Shown: positions 17,000 to 26,656, counted from the first letter of the stretch. The stretch is 64,000 bases of DNA from an uncultured Granulosicoccaceae bacterium (GCA_938005265.1 CALLOA010000008.1:1-64000), one strand, 5' to 3'. Translations and numbers: made by a program. Notes: generated by a model not told the origin, from the sequence alone.

Positions 17000-17794
17000 T
17001 CATGTGATAACAGCAAATGCATCACCAAATGCCGATGACGTAACTTCAACCCGGTGATGATTCTGTACAGGGATTGGCGGGCCCCAGGCACTGGTGAGCA
17101 CGAAATCACCCCGCTTTAAATGCAACCCCTGAGATTCCAGGGATTGTGCAAGCCAGCCCAGCGCTTTGAGTATATCGTGCGGCCATTTTAACTTCTCCCA
17201 GGAATCAACCAACTTTCCGTCGTAAACGAGCTGCAAACTGGTCTCACAGGGTTTTTCAATTGCCGTTACAGCGGCACCTTTGACAACACCACAATTGATG
17301 CAATTATTAGCAATCAGCTCCGGCCCATGTGGCTGTGCGCTGCATAATCGGAGGTTGTGGAGCTCTAATGTCGGATATACCGAACCGACACAGGCAGCTA
17401 ACTGCTGCATACTCATTCCTGGCTTCACTGATTGCGAAAGCTCAATCCCGAATTCAGCCTCCAGCGACAACTCCGCATAAGCCGCGCGATCAAGTCGTAC
17501 ACCGCTGTCATAAAATTCAGATTGCCACAATCTGCCCCAAACCGGTTGCGTCAAACCCAGCATCTGCTGGTTACCGGGTGTTACCGCGCCAATCTTGTAG
17601 CCAGCCACAAGCTCACCCCGTGCCTCCCTCAAGCGTGTGACTGCAGCTTGCAAATGCCATGCATCATCCAGATCAAGGCGTAATCCGTTGGCAAACACAT
17701 CACCCGGGCAAACCGCATCGTAATCAGCCAGCAGGCGCTCTGCCAGATCAGACAGTTCAGATTCATGCAGGGTCAATACGCTTCTCCGCGTCAA
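17000..17794 (-). CDS. 2-keto-4-pentenoate hydratase family protein
   Basis: The 264-aa product belongs to the hydratase/decarboxylase branch of the fumarylacetoacetase superfamily (MhpD/HpaH-like). Members add water to 2-hydroxypenta-2,4-dienoates formed after meta-cleavage. GYKIGAVTPGNQQMLGLTQP, then LEAEFGIEL for the metal-binding Glu region and GDFVLTSAWGPPIPV are the family's conserved parts. Its start overlaps the preceding hydroxylase stop by 4 nt. Genes for an aldolase and an aldehyde dehydrogenase, which usually follow, are absent here. The cluster context supports a role in aromatic ring catabolism, but the exact substrate cannot be read from sequence. Confidence 0.82.
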   Translation of the reverse strand: MTRRSVLTLHESELSDLAERLLADYDAVCPGDVFANGLRLDLDDAWHLQAAVTRLREARGELVAGYKIGAVTPGNQQMLGLTQPVWGRLWQSEFYDSGVRLDRAAYAELSLEAEFGIELSQSVKPGMSMQQLAACVGSVYPTLELHNLRLCSAQPHGPELIANNCINCGVVKGAAVTAIEKPCETSLQLVYDGKLVDSWEKLKWPHDILKALGWLAQSLESQGLHLKRGDFVLTSAWGPPIPVQNHHRVEVTSSAFGDAFAVIT

Positions 17795-19410
17795 CTTACA
17801 GATATTTTTGAAACAAACTGCCTACTGTATTCAAGTAGTTCGCAAAGGCCAGTCAGATTTTTAGCCGTTTTCACAACATAGCGATCAGGGCGAATCAATA
17901 CTGCAATAACGCCATGGTCATCCAGTTGGTTTTGAAGTTTTGAGTGCTCCCGGGTATTCATCACAAACAGGCCGACAGGTGGGGAGCCAGGCAGATCGGT
18001 TTTAGTCAACAGCAAGTACCGATGCCCTACAGCATCGTCAAGACGCTCACCAGTGGATAGCAGCGGTTGCGGGAATTGTCGCCCCGTCAATGGTTCTGAC
18101 GTTTTGATCTGATTATCGGCTGCCTGCACCGTATCAAGGCAGCGGTCAACTGGCATATAACGGCTTGCTCCCAAGCGTGGTCTGATTGACTGCATGCGCC
18201 GGTTATTGGGCATATGCACTTGCTGAGGGTCTGACTGAAGGCTTGTCATTAAACGCCCTAGCTGCATCGCCGTTTCGATATATGCACGCACATGCGGGCT
18301 ACGCTCAGCCTGATAGGAATCGAGCAATGCCGCTTTTGCGTCACTCTCCTGCAAGGCACTATGATCACGGCAACATCGAGCCAGCTTCCAAGCCAGATTG
18401 GCTGCATCACGTATGCCGGCACACAGCCCCTGCCCCATAAAGGGAGGTGTCAAGTGAGCAGCATCACCAGCAATCAGGCAGCGACCGGATCGCCAGTGAC
18501 GCGCGATAGCTGAACGAAAAGTGTACACAGCACTTCGTTCGATAATGGCATCACCCGGATTGAGCCAATCAGCCAGCAATGATTCGATACGCTGCGGTTG
18601 CATCATCACTTCATCCGGCTCGTCATCACGTAGAGCTACTTCCCAACGACGTCGTATACCCGGGTTACGGCAGTAAGTCATTGCACGTTCCGGACTGCAA
18701 ATTTGCAACGTATGGTCACCCAGATCAGGCCGTGGGCGCTCAAGTAAAACATCAATAACCAACCAACGTTGCTTGAAACCCAGATCTTCCATGTCGCCAT
18801 TGATTTGAGTAGCTTGCAGCTCCTGCTGCATGTACATACTCTGCCGCACCACTGACCCGGCACCATCGCAACCCACTACATAATCGCAGCTGATCGATGA
18901 ATTGTTATTTCCTGCTTCGTTGTTGAACTGAATCTCGACGTGGTGTGCTTTTTCACACACCGCTTGCACAAGGCGACCGTTCAGAATATCCACATCGGTC
19001 TGCGATTCCAGTGCGTCGCGCAACAGAGTTTCAAGATCGGGTTGGTGCAAGCGATAGCTCGGGTACCAGCCAGATGCTGCGACTGTGTCGGGGCGTGGCC
19101 AGTCCAGCAACAGTTCGCCATCGGCTCGAACAAAACGCATGCCAGGGTTAACACGCAGCTTGTCACTGAGGCTGTCCGCGATGCCGACCGATTGAAACAC
19201 CCGCATGGTTTCATCATCGATATGAACAGCGCGGGGCAAGGGGTAAATGCCTTGCTCGCGCTCGAGCACAATCACTGAAACACCCTGCTGGGCCAACAAA
19301 AGAGCGAGTGTTGCACCTGTTGGCCCCATACCAACAACAGCGACATCGTAATGCTGCCGTACAACACGATCACCCGCTGCGGGCCTGCCGCTTATTGGCG
19401 ATACAACCAC
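17791..19410 (-). CDS. FAD-dependent aromatic hydroxylase, MhpA-like
   Basis: The 539-aa enzyme is a class A flavin monooxygenase resembling 3-(3-hydroxyphenyl)propionate hydroxylase. Near the N-terminus it has the dinucleotide fold VVGMGPTGATLALLLAQQG, followed by RAVHIDDETMRVFQSVG, the DG motif in DYVVGCDGAGSVVR and the FAD ribityl site AGDAAHLTPPFMGQGLCAG. It would add a hydroxyl to a phenolic acid to make a catechol for the dioxygenase encoded upstream. It overlaps that gene by 19 bp and the hydratase by 4 nt. The start is a GTG at 19410 and may lie slightly downstream. Confidence 0.82.
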   Translation of the reverse strand: MVVSPISGRPAAGDRVVRQHYDVAVVGMGPTGATLALLLAQQGVSVIVLEREQGIYPLPRAVHIDDETMRVFQSVGIADSLSDKLRVNPGMRFVRADGELLLDWPRPDTVAASGWYPSYRLHQPDLETLLRDALESQTDVDILNGRLVQAVCEKAHHVEIQFNNEAGNNNSSISCDYVVGCDGAGSVVRQSMYMQQELQATQINGDMEDLGFKQRWLVIDVLLERPRPDLGDHTLQICSPERAMTYCRNPGIRRRWEVALRDDEPDEVMMQPQRIESLLADWLNPGDAIIERSAVYTFRSAIARHWRSGRCLIAGDAAHLTPPFMGQGLCAGIRDAANLAWKLARCCRDHSALQESDAKAALLDSYQAERSPHVRAYIETAMQLGRLMTSLQSDPQQVHMPNNRRMQSIRPRLGASRYMPVDRCLDTVQAADNQIKTSEPLTGRQFPQPLLSTGERLDDAVGHRYLLLTKTDLPGSPPVGLFVMNTREHSKLQNQLDDHGVIAVLIRPDRYVVKTAKNLTGLCELLEYSRQFVSKISVS

Positions 19411-20351
19411 GGGCAGTTAATCAAATGAGGTGTACGCTGCCCATCTGCCGCTGCTCGCAATCGCATGTCACGAAACCGGACACGCTCCTCTTCATTCAGA
19501 TAAAGACGCTCATGCCCCCAGAAGCTTGGGCCAACAGTTGTTTCATGCGGCTGCCAGCGAGCCGTATCAATAAGCCGCCCACCCCAACCACTTTCTACAA
19601 AAAAATCCGAAGGCGTGCGGGCATAAAAACTGGTCATGTAATCATTGGTATGGCGACCCAGAGTGTAGGCCACTTTGTCCTCTTCTAGCAGTGCAAGATC
19701 ATAGCCCTGACCAACATCATCGAGGTTTTCATACTCCACCATAAAATGGTGAAAACCGCCTTTACCGGAACCAACGATAGCAAAGCTGTGGTGACGTTCG
19801 TTGATGTGAAAGAAATAGAGTGGCACAGGTTTCAGCCCATAATCGGAGACTGAAAAATCCAGAAGATCACAATAGAATGGGGCTATTCGTTCGGCATCCG
19901 CAACATGCAGTACAACATGCCCCATACCCAGCGGCCCGGTTTTGAAACCTTCAATAGCGCGCTGCGGGCTAAACGGTTCCTCAACTTTATGAGGTTTGAA
20001 AACAAGCTCGGTACGGTAACCAGCCGGGTCACGGCAGATCAACAGTTCATCCACAAACCGGCGTTCAGCCAGATCACGATTGCCATAGGTTACCGCATGG
20101 CCCGCCGCCTCAAGTCGCGCCCCATAGTGATTGAGATCAGCAGAAGACTCTACTTCCCAGCCTATGAACGCGATAGTTTCACCAGGTTCATCAGAAACAA
20201 CCAGACGCTGCGCATGATCATCCATACGCATCGCCAGGGTCTTGCCGGCCCGTTCAAGACATTGCATGCCCAATAAGGAACCGGCAAAACTACTCCAATC
20301 GTTTAGATTGGATGATCTGACACCGATGTAGGCCAGCGATGAAATCGCCAT
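19392..20351 (-). CDS. Extradiol (VOC-type) ring-cleavage dioxygenase
   Basis: The 319-aa product has two vicinal-oxygen-chelate modules, as in BphC-type type I extradiol dioxygenases, which open catechols by meta-cleavage using Fe(II). The N-terminal module (1-130) ends in CRDPAGYRTELVF. The catalytic C-terminal module offers the metal ligands His in GMGHVVLHV, His in GFHHFMVEY and Glu in FFVESGWG. I start at ATG 20351 (MAISSLAYIGVRSSNL); the longer ORF start adds 12 residues unlike the family. It shares 19 bp with the hydroxylase gene that follows, placing both in one operon. Confidence 0.85.
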   Translation of the reverse strand: MAISSLAYIGVRSSNLNDWSSFAGSLLGMQCLERAGKTLAMRMDDHAQRLVVSDEPGETIAFIGWEVESSADLNHYGARLEAAGHAVTYGNRDLAERRFVDELLICRDPAGYRTELVFKPHKVEEPFSPQRAIEGFKTGPLGMGHVVLHVADAERIAPFYCDLLDFSVSDYGLKPVPLYFFHINERHHSFAIVGSGKGGFHHFMVEYENLDDVGQGYDLALLEEDKVAYTLGRHTNDYMTSFYARTPSDFFVESGWGGRLIDTARWQPHETTVGPSFWGHERLYLNEEERVRFRDMRLRAAADGQRTPHLINCPWLYRQ

Positions 20352-20422
20352 GTTATAAGCGCCACACACATGGCAGGGCCATGGCAAGAGCCCGCGGCCA
20401 GCATGGCACTACCGACTGCGAA

Positions 20423-21130
20423 CTAGGGTGCGTATACCCAACCACCATCAACATCCAGTGTCGTACCAGTGACATAATCATTTTCTACCAAAAATACGAT
20501 TCCCTGAGCACATTCAGCAGCAGTTCCAGCGCGATTGATCACGTGATTAGCAGTCATTTTGTTATAGAAATCCACCCGCTCCTGACCTTCCAGGGCAACC
20601 ATCGGAGTGTCGATCTGACCAGGTGACATGGCATTTATACGCTTTGGGGTTATCTCGGGAGCAACAGCGCGCACCAGATTTTCAACAGCGCCACCCACCG
20701 AAGATATAGCTACCTGACCTGGCTTGCAGCGCCTGGCCGGAGCACCACTGACCAGAACTATTGCACCGTTATCGCTCAAATGTTGTGTGCCATGCCGCAC
20801 CACATTGGCGTAGCCCCACAGTTTTGCAAATGAGCCTTTGTAGCCTTCCATGTCCATTGATGTGAAGGGACCTACTGCCCGGCTACCACCCGTTGCTGCA
20901 CTGATCAGGATATCAAATGGCGCACACTCTGCCAGCAATTTTTCAACAGCTGACTCATCAGTGGTGTCACATTGTTTTAAGGTGACGCCAGCCGGCACAT
21001 CACCTGCCTTATCCGGTTGACGACTCACAGCGATAACTTCAGCACCCTTTTCTACCAGCTGTAAGCAGGTAGCCAGGCCTATTCCTGAGGTGCCGCCAAA
21101 AACAACAGCTTTTTTTCCTTTAATGTCCAT
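20423..21130 (-). CDS. SDR-fold protein lacking the canonical catalytic Tyr/Lys
   Basis: The 235-aa product has the short-chain dehydrogenase fold with an intact NAD(P) motif FGGTSGIGLATCLQL and the SPGQIDTPM segment. The C-terminal DYVTGTTLDVDGGW is also typical. The active site is unusual: where SDRs have YxxxK, this protein reads GQVAISSVGGAVENL, with neither Tyr nor Lys. The NNAG motif is also replaced by SAATGG. A known SDR subgroup (Lin1944-like) lacks these residues and has no assigned function. It is the first gene of the aromatic cluster, 71 bp before the dioxygenase. A dihydrodiol dehydrogenase role is tempting but not supported by the catalytic residues. Confidence 0.8.
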   Translation of the reverse strand: MDIKGKKAVVFGGTSGIGLATCLQLVEKGAEVIAVSRQPDKAGDVPAGVTLKQCDTTDESAVEKLLAECAPFDILISAATGGSRAVGPFTSMDMEGYKGSFAKLWGYANVVRHGTQHLSDNGAIVLVSGAPARRCKPGQVAISSVGGAVENLVRAVAPEITPKRINAMSPGQIDTPMVALEGQERVDFYNKMTANHVINRAGTAAECAQGIVFLVENDYVTGTTLDVDGGWVYAP

Positions 21131-21264
21131 AAACGTTTCTCATTAGTATTATCAACCCGCTCATCTTAGCAGCAGGATTCGTGGTAGTTACATGATGTGG
21201 CGATTAACCGTCATGCATAAAGCCGTTAGTTCAGCGTCACTGGTTCGCAAAAACACCTGCACAG

Positions 21265-23223
21265 CTAGTTATGACCTTGTGTAAAACCGAGCCAGGCATC
21301 AACCATGGCTGTGTAGTTAGCCGCAACACGACCGACGAGTTCATTATCGTTTATTTTGTTGGCAAGCCAAAGTTCCGCAGCTTCAGCGAACAATGTTCTG
21401 CCCACCGCAAAGCCTTTAACCAAAGGTTCTTGTGCAGCAGCTTCAAGACCTGCCACCACGTTCTCAAAAGGCGCGTTCAATCCCAATATCACAATACCTC
21501 TGCACCAGCTGTCACGCTCGTTTATCAGGTCACACAACTTTTTCGTACTGTCAGTGCTGAGCGCCGGCAGCTTCCACCAATCCGGCCTGATGCCAAGATT
21601 GTAGATATGGTCAACACTCATCCACAATGATTCACTGGCAGGCAAAGCTTCACGTGGTGGAATAATCTCCAGCATTAGCTCGTGCCCACTGTGACAACAA
21701 GCGTCATAAAGTTCAAGTAAGCGGCTATCCTGTTGCTGCAGGATCTCAATATCGTCCGCAGCACTATAGAATAAAAGGCACTTGACGACCTGCTCTTGTG
21801 GCCATGATTCCAATATGCTGCCGATACTGCGGCCACCTTCGAACCGCAAGGGTCTTGACTGGGGTTCTTCCACCGGCCTTGCGACCCACAGACCCTGGCC
21901 GCTAGCATGATTTAATGCTTCCTGCCCGTATTTACCATCGCATAACAGCCCTGCCTGCCCCTTGATATTCCTCTTCTCGATCACTTGAACGGTGGCCTGT
22001 AACAGTAAGAGCTTCAACTGTTCCAAACGCTCAGTCGTGGCTCCAACCTTGGAAGCCATTTTTTCAAATTGCAAGCGATGATCAAACGCATGCACCATTA
22101 ATTGTGGCCACTCAACGCTGCGCGTGGAAACCCGGTGCAGAAAGTTAAGTTCCGGATCGAGATCCGGGCGGGCTATGCGATTGGCATTCGCCAGATAATA
22201 GTCAAGCTCGGGCCGCGTCGGCATGGCTGGCGTACAACCATGGCGGGATACGACCAATGCACCACAGGCGTTGGCATAAGTCAGCGCCTGTTCGTGGCTT
22301 TCACCATTTATCCAACCGCGAAGAAAACCGGAAATAAAACCATCGCCAGCACCCAGTACATTTAATACATCAACACTCACGCCTTTTACTGTAACGCCCT
22401 TGTCCAGATCATCCGGAATCGCACCCTCATAGACACTAGCGCCATACGGTCCGCGCTTCAACACCAGAGTGGCATCACTTAATTCTCGAATACGATTCAA
22501 GGCCTGCAACGTGTCAGTCGTTCCACCGGCAATATGAATTTCCTCTTCTGTACCTACGATCAAATCAAAGTCGGCCACAATCGATTGCAAGTGTTTGCTT
22601 ACATTGTCGTTAGCTACAAAACGGGTTTCACCATCACCCTTGCCGGTAAGCCCCCAAAGCACCGGCCTGTAGTCGATATCCAGTACCGTTTTAACACCCC
22701 GCTCTCTTGCAATAGCCAAGGCATGTTTACAGGTTTTGTAGACGTTGTCTGTTGAGAAATGTGTACCCGTAATCAGCAGTGCCCTGGCACTGGCAATAAA
22801 ACCGGCATCGATATCATCAACACTGATCGCCATGTCAGCGCAATTCTCGCGATAAAAAATGAGCGGAAACGTCTCTCGGTCCTTGATGCCCAGAACCACC
22901 AACGCGGTTAACCGTTCCGGGTCGCTTATTACATAGCTGGTATCAACACCTTCGCGCTTCAATTGTTCACGGATAAATTCACCCATATGCTCATTGCCAA
23001 CACGAGTGATGAGAGCTGTCTTCAATCCCATACGGGATGAACAGGCAGCAATATTGGTTGAGGAGCCGCCGATGTACTTGGCGAAGCTACCAACGTCTTC
23101 CAGCCGGCTACCCACTTGTTCGGCATAAAAATCAACACCAGCACGGCCAATACAAACCAGGTCGAGCGAAGGGTTGCTCACAGCCCCGGGAGCTGCACAC
23201 ACGTGGTTCGAGCTTTCATTCAT
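21265..23223 (-). CDS. iolC: Bifunctional 5-dehydro-2-deoxygluconokinase / DUF2090 aldolase-like protein
   Basis: The 652-aa product fuses a PfkB-family kinase (about residues 15-335) to a C-terminal DUF2090 domain (340-650). The kinase half has the IolC features KYIGGSSTNIAACSSRMGLK and VLGAGDGFISGFLRG, the latter with the anion-hole/catalytic GAGD. IolC phosphorylates a myo-inositol breakdown product, and the DUF2090 half is believed to act as the following phosphate aldolase. I start at ATG 23223 (MNESSN), which overlaps the puuD stop by 8 nt; the longer ORF start lies inside puuD. No other iol genes are in view, so its place in a urate operon is unexplained. Confidence 0.82.
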   Translation of the reverse strand: MNESSNHVCAAPGAVSNPSLDLVCIGRAGVDFYAEQVGSRLEDVGSFAKYIGGSSTNIAACSSRMGLKTALITRVGNEHMGEFIREQLKREGVDTSYVISDPERLTALVVLGIKDRETFPLIFYRENCADMAISVDDIDAGFIASARALLITGTHFSTDNVYKTCKHALAIARERGVKTVLDIDYRPVLWGLTGKGDGETRFVANDNVSKHLQSIVADFDLIVGTEEEIHIAGGTTDTLQALNRIRELSDATLVLKRGPYGASVYEGAIPDDLDKGVTVKGVSVDVLNVLGAGDGFISGFLRGWINGESHEQALTYANACGALVVSRHGCTPAMPTRPELDYYLANANRIARPDLDPELNFLHRVSTRSVEWPQLMVHAFDHRLQFEKMASKVGATTERLEQLKLLLLQATVQVIEKRNIKGQAGLLCDGKYGQEALNHASGQGLWVARPVEEPQSRPLRFEGGRSIGSILESWPQEQVVKCLLFYSAADDIEILQQQDSRLLELYDACCHSGHELMLEIIPPREALPASESLWMSVDHIYNLGIRPDWWKLPALSTDSTKKLCDLINERDSWCRGIVILGLNAPFENVVAGLEAAAQEPLVKGFAVGRTLFAEAAELWLANKINDNELVGRVAANYTAMVDAWLGFTQGHN

Positions 23224-24442
23224 TAGCGCGTGCCCCATACCATGCGGCGACCGACCCACGTTCCTCTTCAGTCATTCCCGAGAGGTTGCCCAGAGGCATG
23301 GCTCGCGTGACCACACTTTGCTGGTGTACCGCATCTGCGTGTCGCTGCAGATCCTCCATAGTTTCAAGCACTATTCCTTTCGGTGCGGCAACAAAACCTT
23401 TTTGGCTGGGGACATTGGCATGACAGGTCGCGCAGCGTGCCAGAACGATGCCATGAACATTTTCTTGTAACGCTTGAAGCTCAGATGAAGAAACTGTTTT
23501 CGTATCGTTTGCTACTGATGAAACGGTTGAGGACGGGCGAGGCACCATTGCTGCTGCCAGTGCCGCCAGCAACAATCCCGCAATCACTATAGGTACCAGG
23601 GATGCCGTCCCACGATGCCTGGCGACAAAATAGACTCGCACCAGCGCGCCGATCAACGATATGACAATCAACACCAACCAATTGTAACGATGACCGTAGG
23701 TCATCGCATAATGGTTGCTGATCATCACAAATAGCACAGGCAAAGTGAAATAAGTATTATGTACTGAACGCTGTTTGCCACGGATGCCGTGTATCGGGTC
23801 GGGAGCACGGCCTTCACTTTTGGCAAGCACCAGATCTTTCTGCCCGGGTATGATCACGAAGGCAACGTTGGCAACCATAATGGTACCGAGCATTGCCCCA
23901 TAGTGAATGAAGGCGCCACGACCACTAAACACCTGACACAACAAAAACGCAGCCAATGATGAAAGAACAAAAATAATGATCGACAACCGTGTTTCGTCCT
24001 CACCCATTTTTGAGCGACAAAGAGCATCGTACCCAAGCCACCCTCCGACAATAGTGGCCAAACCAATCACAATGGCAAGCGGTTTACTCAGCGCCATAAC
24101 AGCCGGATCTATCAGATACAACTCAGCGCTGTACCAGTACATCAACACCAGCATAAACATACCTGATAACCAGGTGCTATAAGCCTCCCATTTGAACCAG
24201 TGTAGTGTCTCGGGAAGTTTTTCAGGGGCTACCTGGTATTTTTGCGAGTTATAAAACCCACCTCCGTGTACGGCCCATAACTCGCCGGCGACCCCCTTTT
24301 GCTTGTCGTGATCAAATTCCGGCTCTTGCAGATGATTATCCAGCCAGATGAAATAAAACGAAGCGCCTATCCAGGCGATGCCGGTTATAACGTGGATCCA
24401 ACGCCCTAGCAGGTTGAGCCACTCAAGAATATACCCTTCCAC
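23216..24442 (-). CDS. puuD: Urate hydroxylase PuuD (membrane, cytochrome c-linked)
   Basis: The 408-aa protein has an N-terminal integral-membrane DUF989/urate-oxidase region with about eight helices, starting LLGRWIHVITGIAWIGASFYF. A C-terminal c-type cytochrome domain follows, with the haem site CATCH and distal Met candidates in RAMPLGNL. PuuD oxidises urate to 5-hydroxyisourate and passes electrons to the respiratory chain instead of oxygen, so no hydrogen peroxide is made. It lies 11 bp after uraH, whose enzyme takes the product, and overlaps iolC by 8 nt. All three genes are co-oriented and likely one operon. Confidence 0.88.
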   Translation of the reverse strand: MEGYILEWLNLLGRWIHVITGIAWIGASFYFIWLDNHLQEPEFDHDKQKGVAGELWAVHGGGFYNSQKYQVAPEKLPETLHWFKWEAYSTWLSGMFMLVLMYWYSAELYLIDPAVMALSKPLAIVIGLATIVGGWLGYDALCRSKMGEDETRLSIIIFVLSSLAAFLLCQVFSGRGAFIHYGAMLGTIMVANVAFVIIPGQKDLVLAKSEGRAPDPIHGIRGKQRSVHNTYFTLPVLFVMISNHYAMTYGHRYNWLVLIVISLIGALVRVYFVARHRGTASLVPIVIAGLLLAALAAAMVPRPSSTVSSVANDTKTVSSSELQALQENVHGIVLARCATCHANVPSQKGFVAAPKGIVLETMEDLQRHADAVHQQSVVTRAMPLGNLSGMTEEERGSVAAWYGARANE

Positions 24443-24453
24443 CAGTGAGCCCC

Positions 24454-24846
24454 TTAGCTGCCGCGATAAGTTGAATAAGCAAACGGGGATACCAGTAACG
24501 GTACGTGGTAGTGCTCCTCCGGGCTACTTATGCCAAAACGGATAAGTACCGTATCCAGAAACCGGGGGCCTGCAGATGTAGAAGCTTCGCCTGTTTTGCC
24601 GAAGTAATCGCCAACCCCGAATTCCAGCTCATACGTGCCAGGGATGAATTGCAAACCTTCCAGTAACGGTGCATCACAACGCCCATCGCTGTTGGTTGAG
24701 GTCACCACCAGCTCTTTGCGAGTAGCACCCTCAACCCTGAACAGTGATAGGGCCATGCCCGCACCGGGCTTGCCGTTAGCGGTATCGAGCACATGAGTGG
24801 TTAATTTGCCTTGTGCGTTTTCAGAAGATACAGGGTTTGCGGCCAT
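24454..24846 (-). CDS. uraH: 5-hydroxyisourate hydrolase (transthyretin-like)
   Basis: The 130-aa product is a transthyretin-related HIU hydrolase. It starts its domain with KLTTHVLDTANGKPGAGMAL, holding the catalytic His, and ends with the diagnostic YRGS tetrapeptide (FAYSTYRGS). The central His in HYHVPLLVSP is also conserved. It opens 5-hydroxyisourate, the product of the next gene, puuD. The OHCU decarboxylase that normally completes the route to allantoin is not in this window. First gene of the operon. Confidence 0.92.
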   Translation of the reverse strand: MAANPVSSENAQGKLTTHVLDTANGKPGAGMALSLFRVEGATRKELVVTSTNSDGRCDAPLLEGLQFIPGTYELEFGVGDYFGKTGEASTSAGPRFLDTVLIRFGISSPEEHYHVPLLVSPFAYSTYRGS

Positions 24847-25047
24847 AGTGGAGCGATGTCTTGGTTGTTTATTTCGTCAGGATGATTAACAACCTGCAGC
24901 ATATTGGTCCATTCTACAAGCAGCTACTTGTAATTGTAGTTTCAGTTTCAGGCTGATGTAATATTATACCGGATTCGCAAGCAATGATTTGATGGTTTGG
25001 TTTAAAATGCCGTCCCCTGACAGCCACTATTCACACTGGAGTCCCTC

Positions 25048-25371
25048 ATGCTGGAAGACGCACAAAATTTATGGGCCCGCTTCGAGGCGCTGGAGTATTC
25101 CTATGAAATACTGATGGGTATCGGCGGCTTGCTCATCATTATTGCCGCCTTAAAAATTATCCGCAGTAGCCTTAAGGTCTTATTCTGGGTCATTCTAGGC
25201 GCCATCGGATTTGCCTCATTCTCCTACGGCATGAATCGAGGCGACAGCCAACTGACGCGTGAGCTGGATGGCAAAATAGACATCGCGGATATTATCCGTG
25301 ATGGTAAAGAAGATGTGCTGCGAGTACTCTGCGAAAAACTTCCCGGTTACCTGCCCCCCGCAGGCGGCTGA
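25048..25371 (+). CDS. Small two-helix membrane protein of unknown function
   Basis: The 107-aa product has two predicted membrane helices, ILMGIGGLLIIIAALKII and VLFWVILGAIGFASFSYG, between a charged N-terminus and a soluble C-terminal tail (about residues 65-107). TGGAG precedes the start at good spacing. It is not a recognised family. It lies 56 bp before an M20-family hydrolase in the same direction and may share its transcript. Confidence 0.65.
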   Translation: MLEDAQNLWARFEALEYSYEILMGIGGLLIIIAALKIIRSSLKVLFWVILGAIGFASFSYGMNRGDSQLTRELDGKIDIADIIRDGKEDVLRVLCEKLPGYLPPAGG

Positions 25372-25427
25372 AAGTTCTTTCGCGTACTTTCATCAGCAAG
25401 ATTTAATTACCAGGATCCCGCAACGAC

Positions 25428-26594
25428 ATGAGCCGAGAAAACTCGATATCGACTGAACTCGTTAACGATATGATCGGCTGGCGGCACGATTTTCACCGTC
25501 ATCCCGAAACTGCGTTCGAAGAAACACGCACCGCTGCAAGTGTCGCGACTTTACTGAAAAGCTGGGGTCTGTCGGTTACCACCGGCGTGGGTGGAACAGG
25601 CGTGGTTGCAACCCTGAGCAAGGGCGATGGCAAGCGCCGCATTGGTTTACGTGCAGACATGGATGCGCTGAATATCGAAGAAGCAAGCAGATTCGAATAT
25701 CGCTCTAACGTTGCAGGAAAGATGCATGCTTGCGGTCATGATGGCCACACCAGCATGTTACTTGGTGCAGCATCCCATTTAGCCCGGCATGGCGACTTCA
25801 ACGGTACGCTCGTATTTATCTTCCAGCCGGCAGAGGAACACGGCGAAGGGGCGCTTGCCATGCTGGAGGATGATCTGCTGGAGCGTTTCCCGCTGGATGA
25901 AGTCTATGCGCTGCATAATCTGCCCGGTCTGCCCGCCGGTGCATTTGGCGGGAACACCGGTTCCATTATGGCCGCTGAGGATAACTTCCAGATTACGCTA
26001 CGCGGCACGGGCTCGCATGCAGCCATGCCACATCGCGGCCGTGACCCGCTGGTCGCTGGAGCTGAACTGGTCATGGCTATGCAGACGCTGGTCGCCAGAA
26101 CCGTCGATCCGCTTCACAATGCCGTAGTCTCCTTCACCGAATTCAATACCAATGGAACGGTCAATGTCATTCCGGGAGAAGTTACGCTTAAAGGCGATAC
26201 CCGCTCCCTGTTACCTGAAGTGCAGGAACACATCGAGGCAACAATGCAACGTATTGCGCAAGGCGTTGCCGCTACTCATGGAATTGAGTGTGAATTCGAG
26301 TACAAACGAAATTTTATACCGACCATCAACACAAAGAATGAAGCACTTGGTGCTTTGGCGGTTGCTAGTAATGTAGCTGGCGACAACAACGTTCAAAATG
26401 ATCGCCCACCGCTAATGGGCTCTGAAGACTTTGGCTACCTGTTAGAAAAAGTACCCGGAGCTTACCTGTTTATCGGTAACGGCTGCGACGGCGCTAATGG
26501 AATGAGTCTGCATAATCCGGAATACGACTTCAACGATTCCATCCTGGAGACCGGCGCCAGATTCTGGGTTGAACTCGCCTACTCGCGCTTGTAG
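25428..26594 (+). CDS. M20-family amidohydrolase (hippurate hydrolase-like)
   Basis: The 388-aa enzyme belongs to the HipO/AbgB aminoacylase group, which remove acyl groups from amino-acid conjugates with two metals. Conserved sites are RHDFHRHPETAFEE, GLRADMDALN, the metal-binding MHACGHDGHTSMLLGAA and PAEEHGEGA, then HAAMPHRGRDP in the dimerisation domain and MGSEDFGY near the end. Length is normal and there is no signal peptide, so it is cytoplasmic. Exact acyl-amino acid cannot be inferred. The downstream gap has a 14-bp tandem duplication. Confidence 0.87.
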   Translation: MSRENSISTELVNDMIGWRHDFHRHPETAFEETRTAASVATLLKSWGLSVTTGVGGTGVVATLSKGDGKRRIGLRADMDALNIEEASRFEYRSNVAGKMHACGHDGHTSMLLGAASHLARHGDFNGTLVFIFQPAEEHGEGALAMLEDDLLERFPLDEVYALHNLPGLPAGAFGGNTGSIMAAEDNFQITLRGTGSHAAMPHRGRDPLVAGAELVMAMQTLVARTVDPLHNAVVSFTEFNTNGTVNVIPGEVTLKGDTRSLLPEVQEHIEATMQRIAQGVAATHGIECEFEYKRNFIPTINTKNEALGALAVASNVAGDNNVQNDRPPLMGSEDFGYLLEKVPGAYLFIGNGCDGANGMSLHNPEYDFNDSILETGARFWVELAYSRL

Positions 26595-26656
26595 CGGATA
26601 GCCTACCTGGCTCTAACAAACACTGCTCTAATGAATACTGCCCACGCACATCTTAT

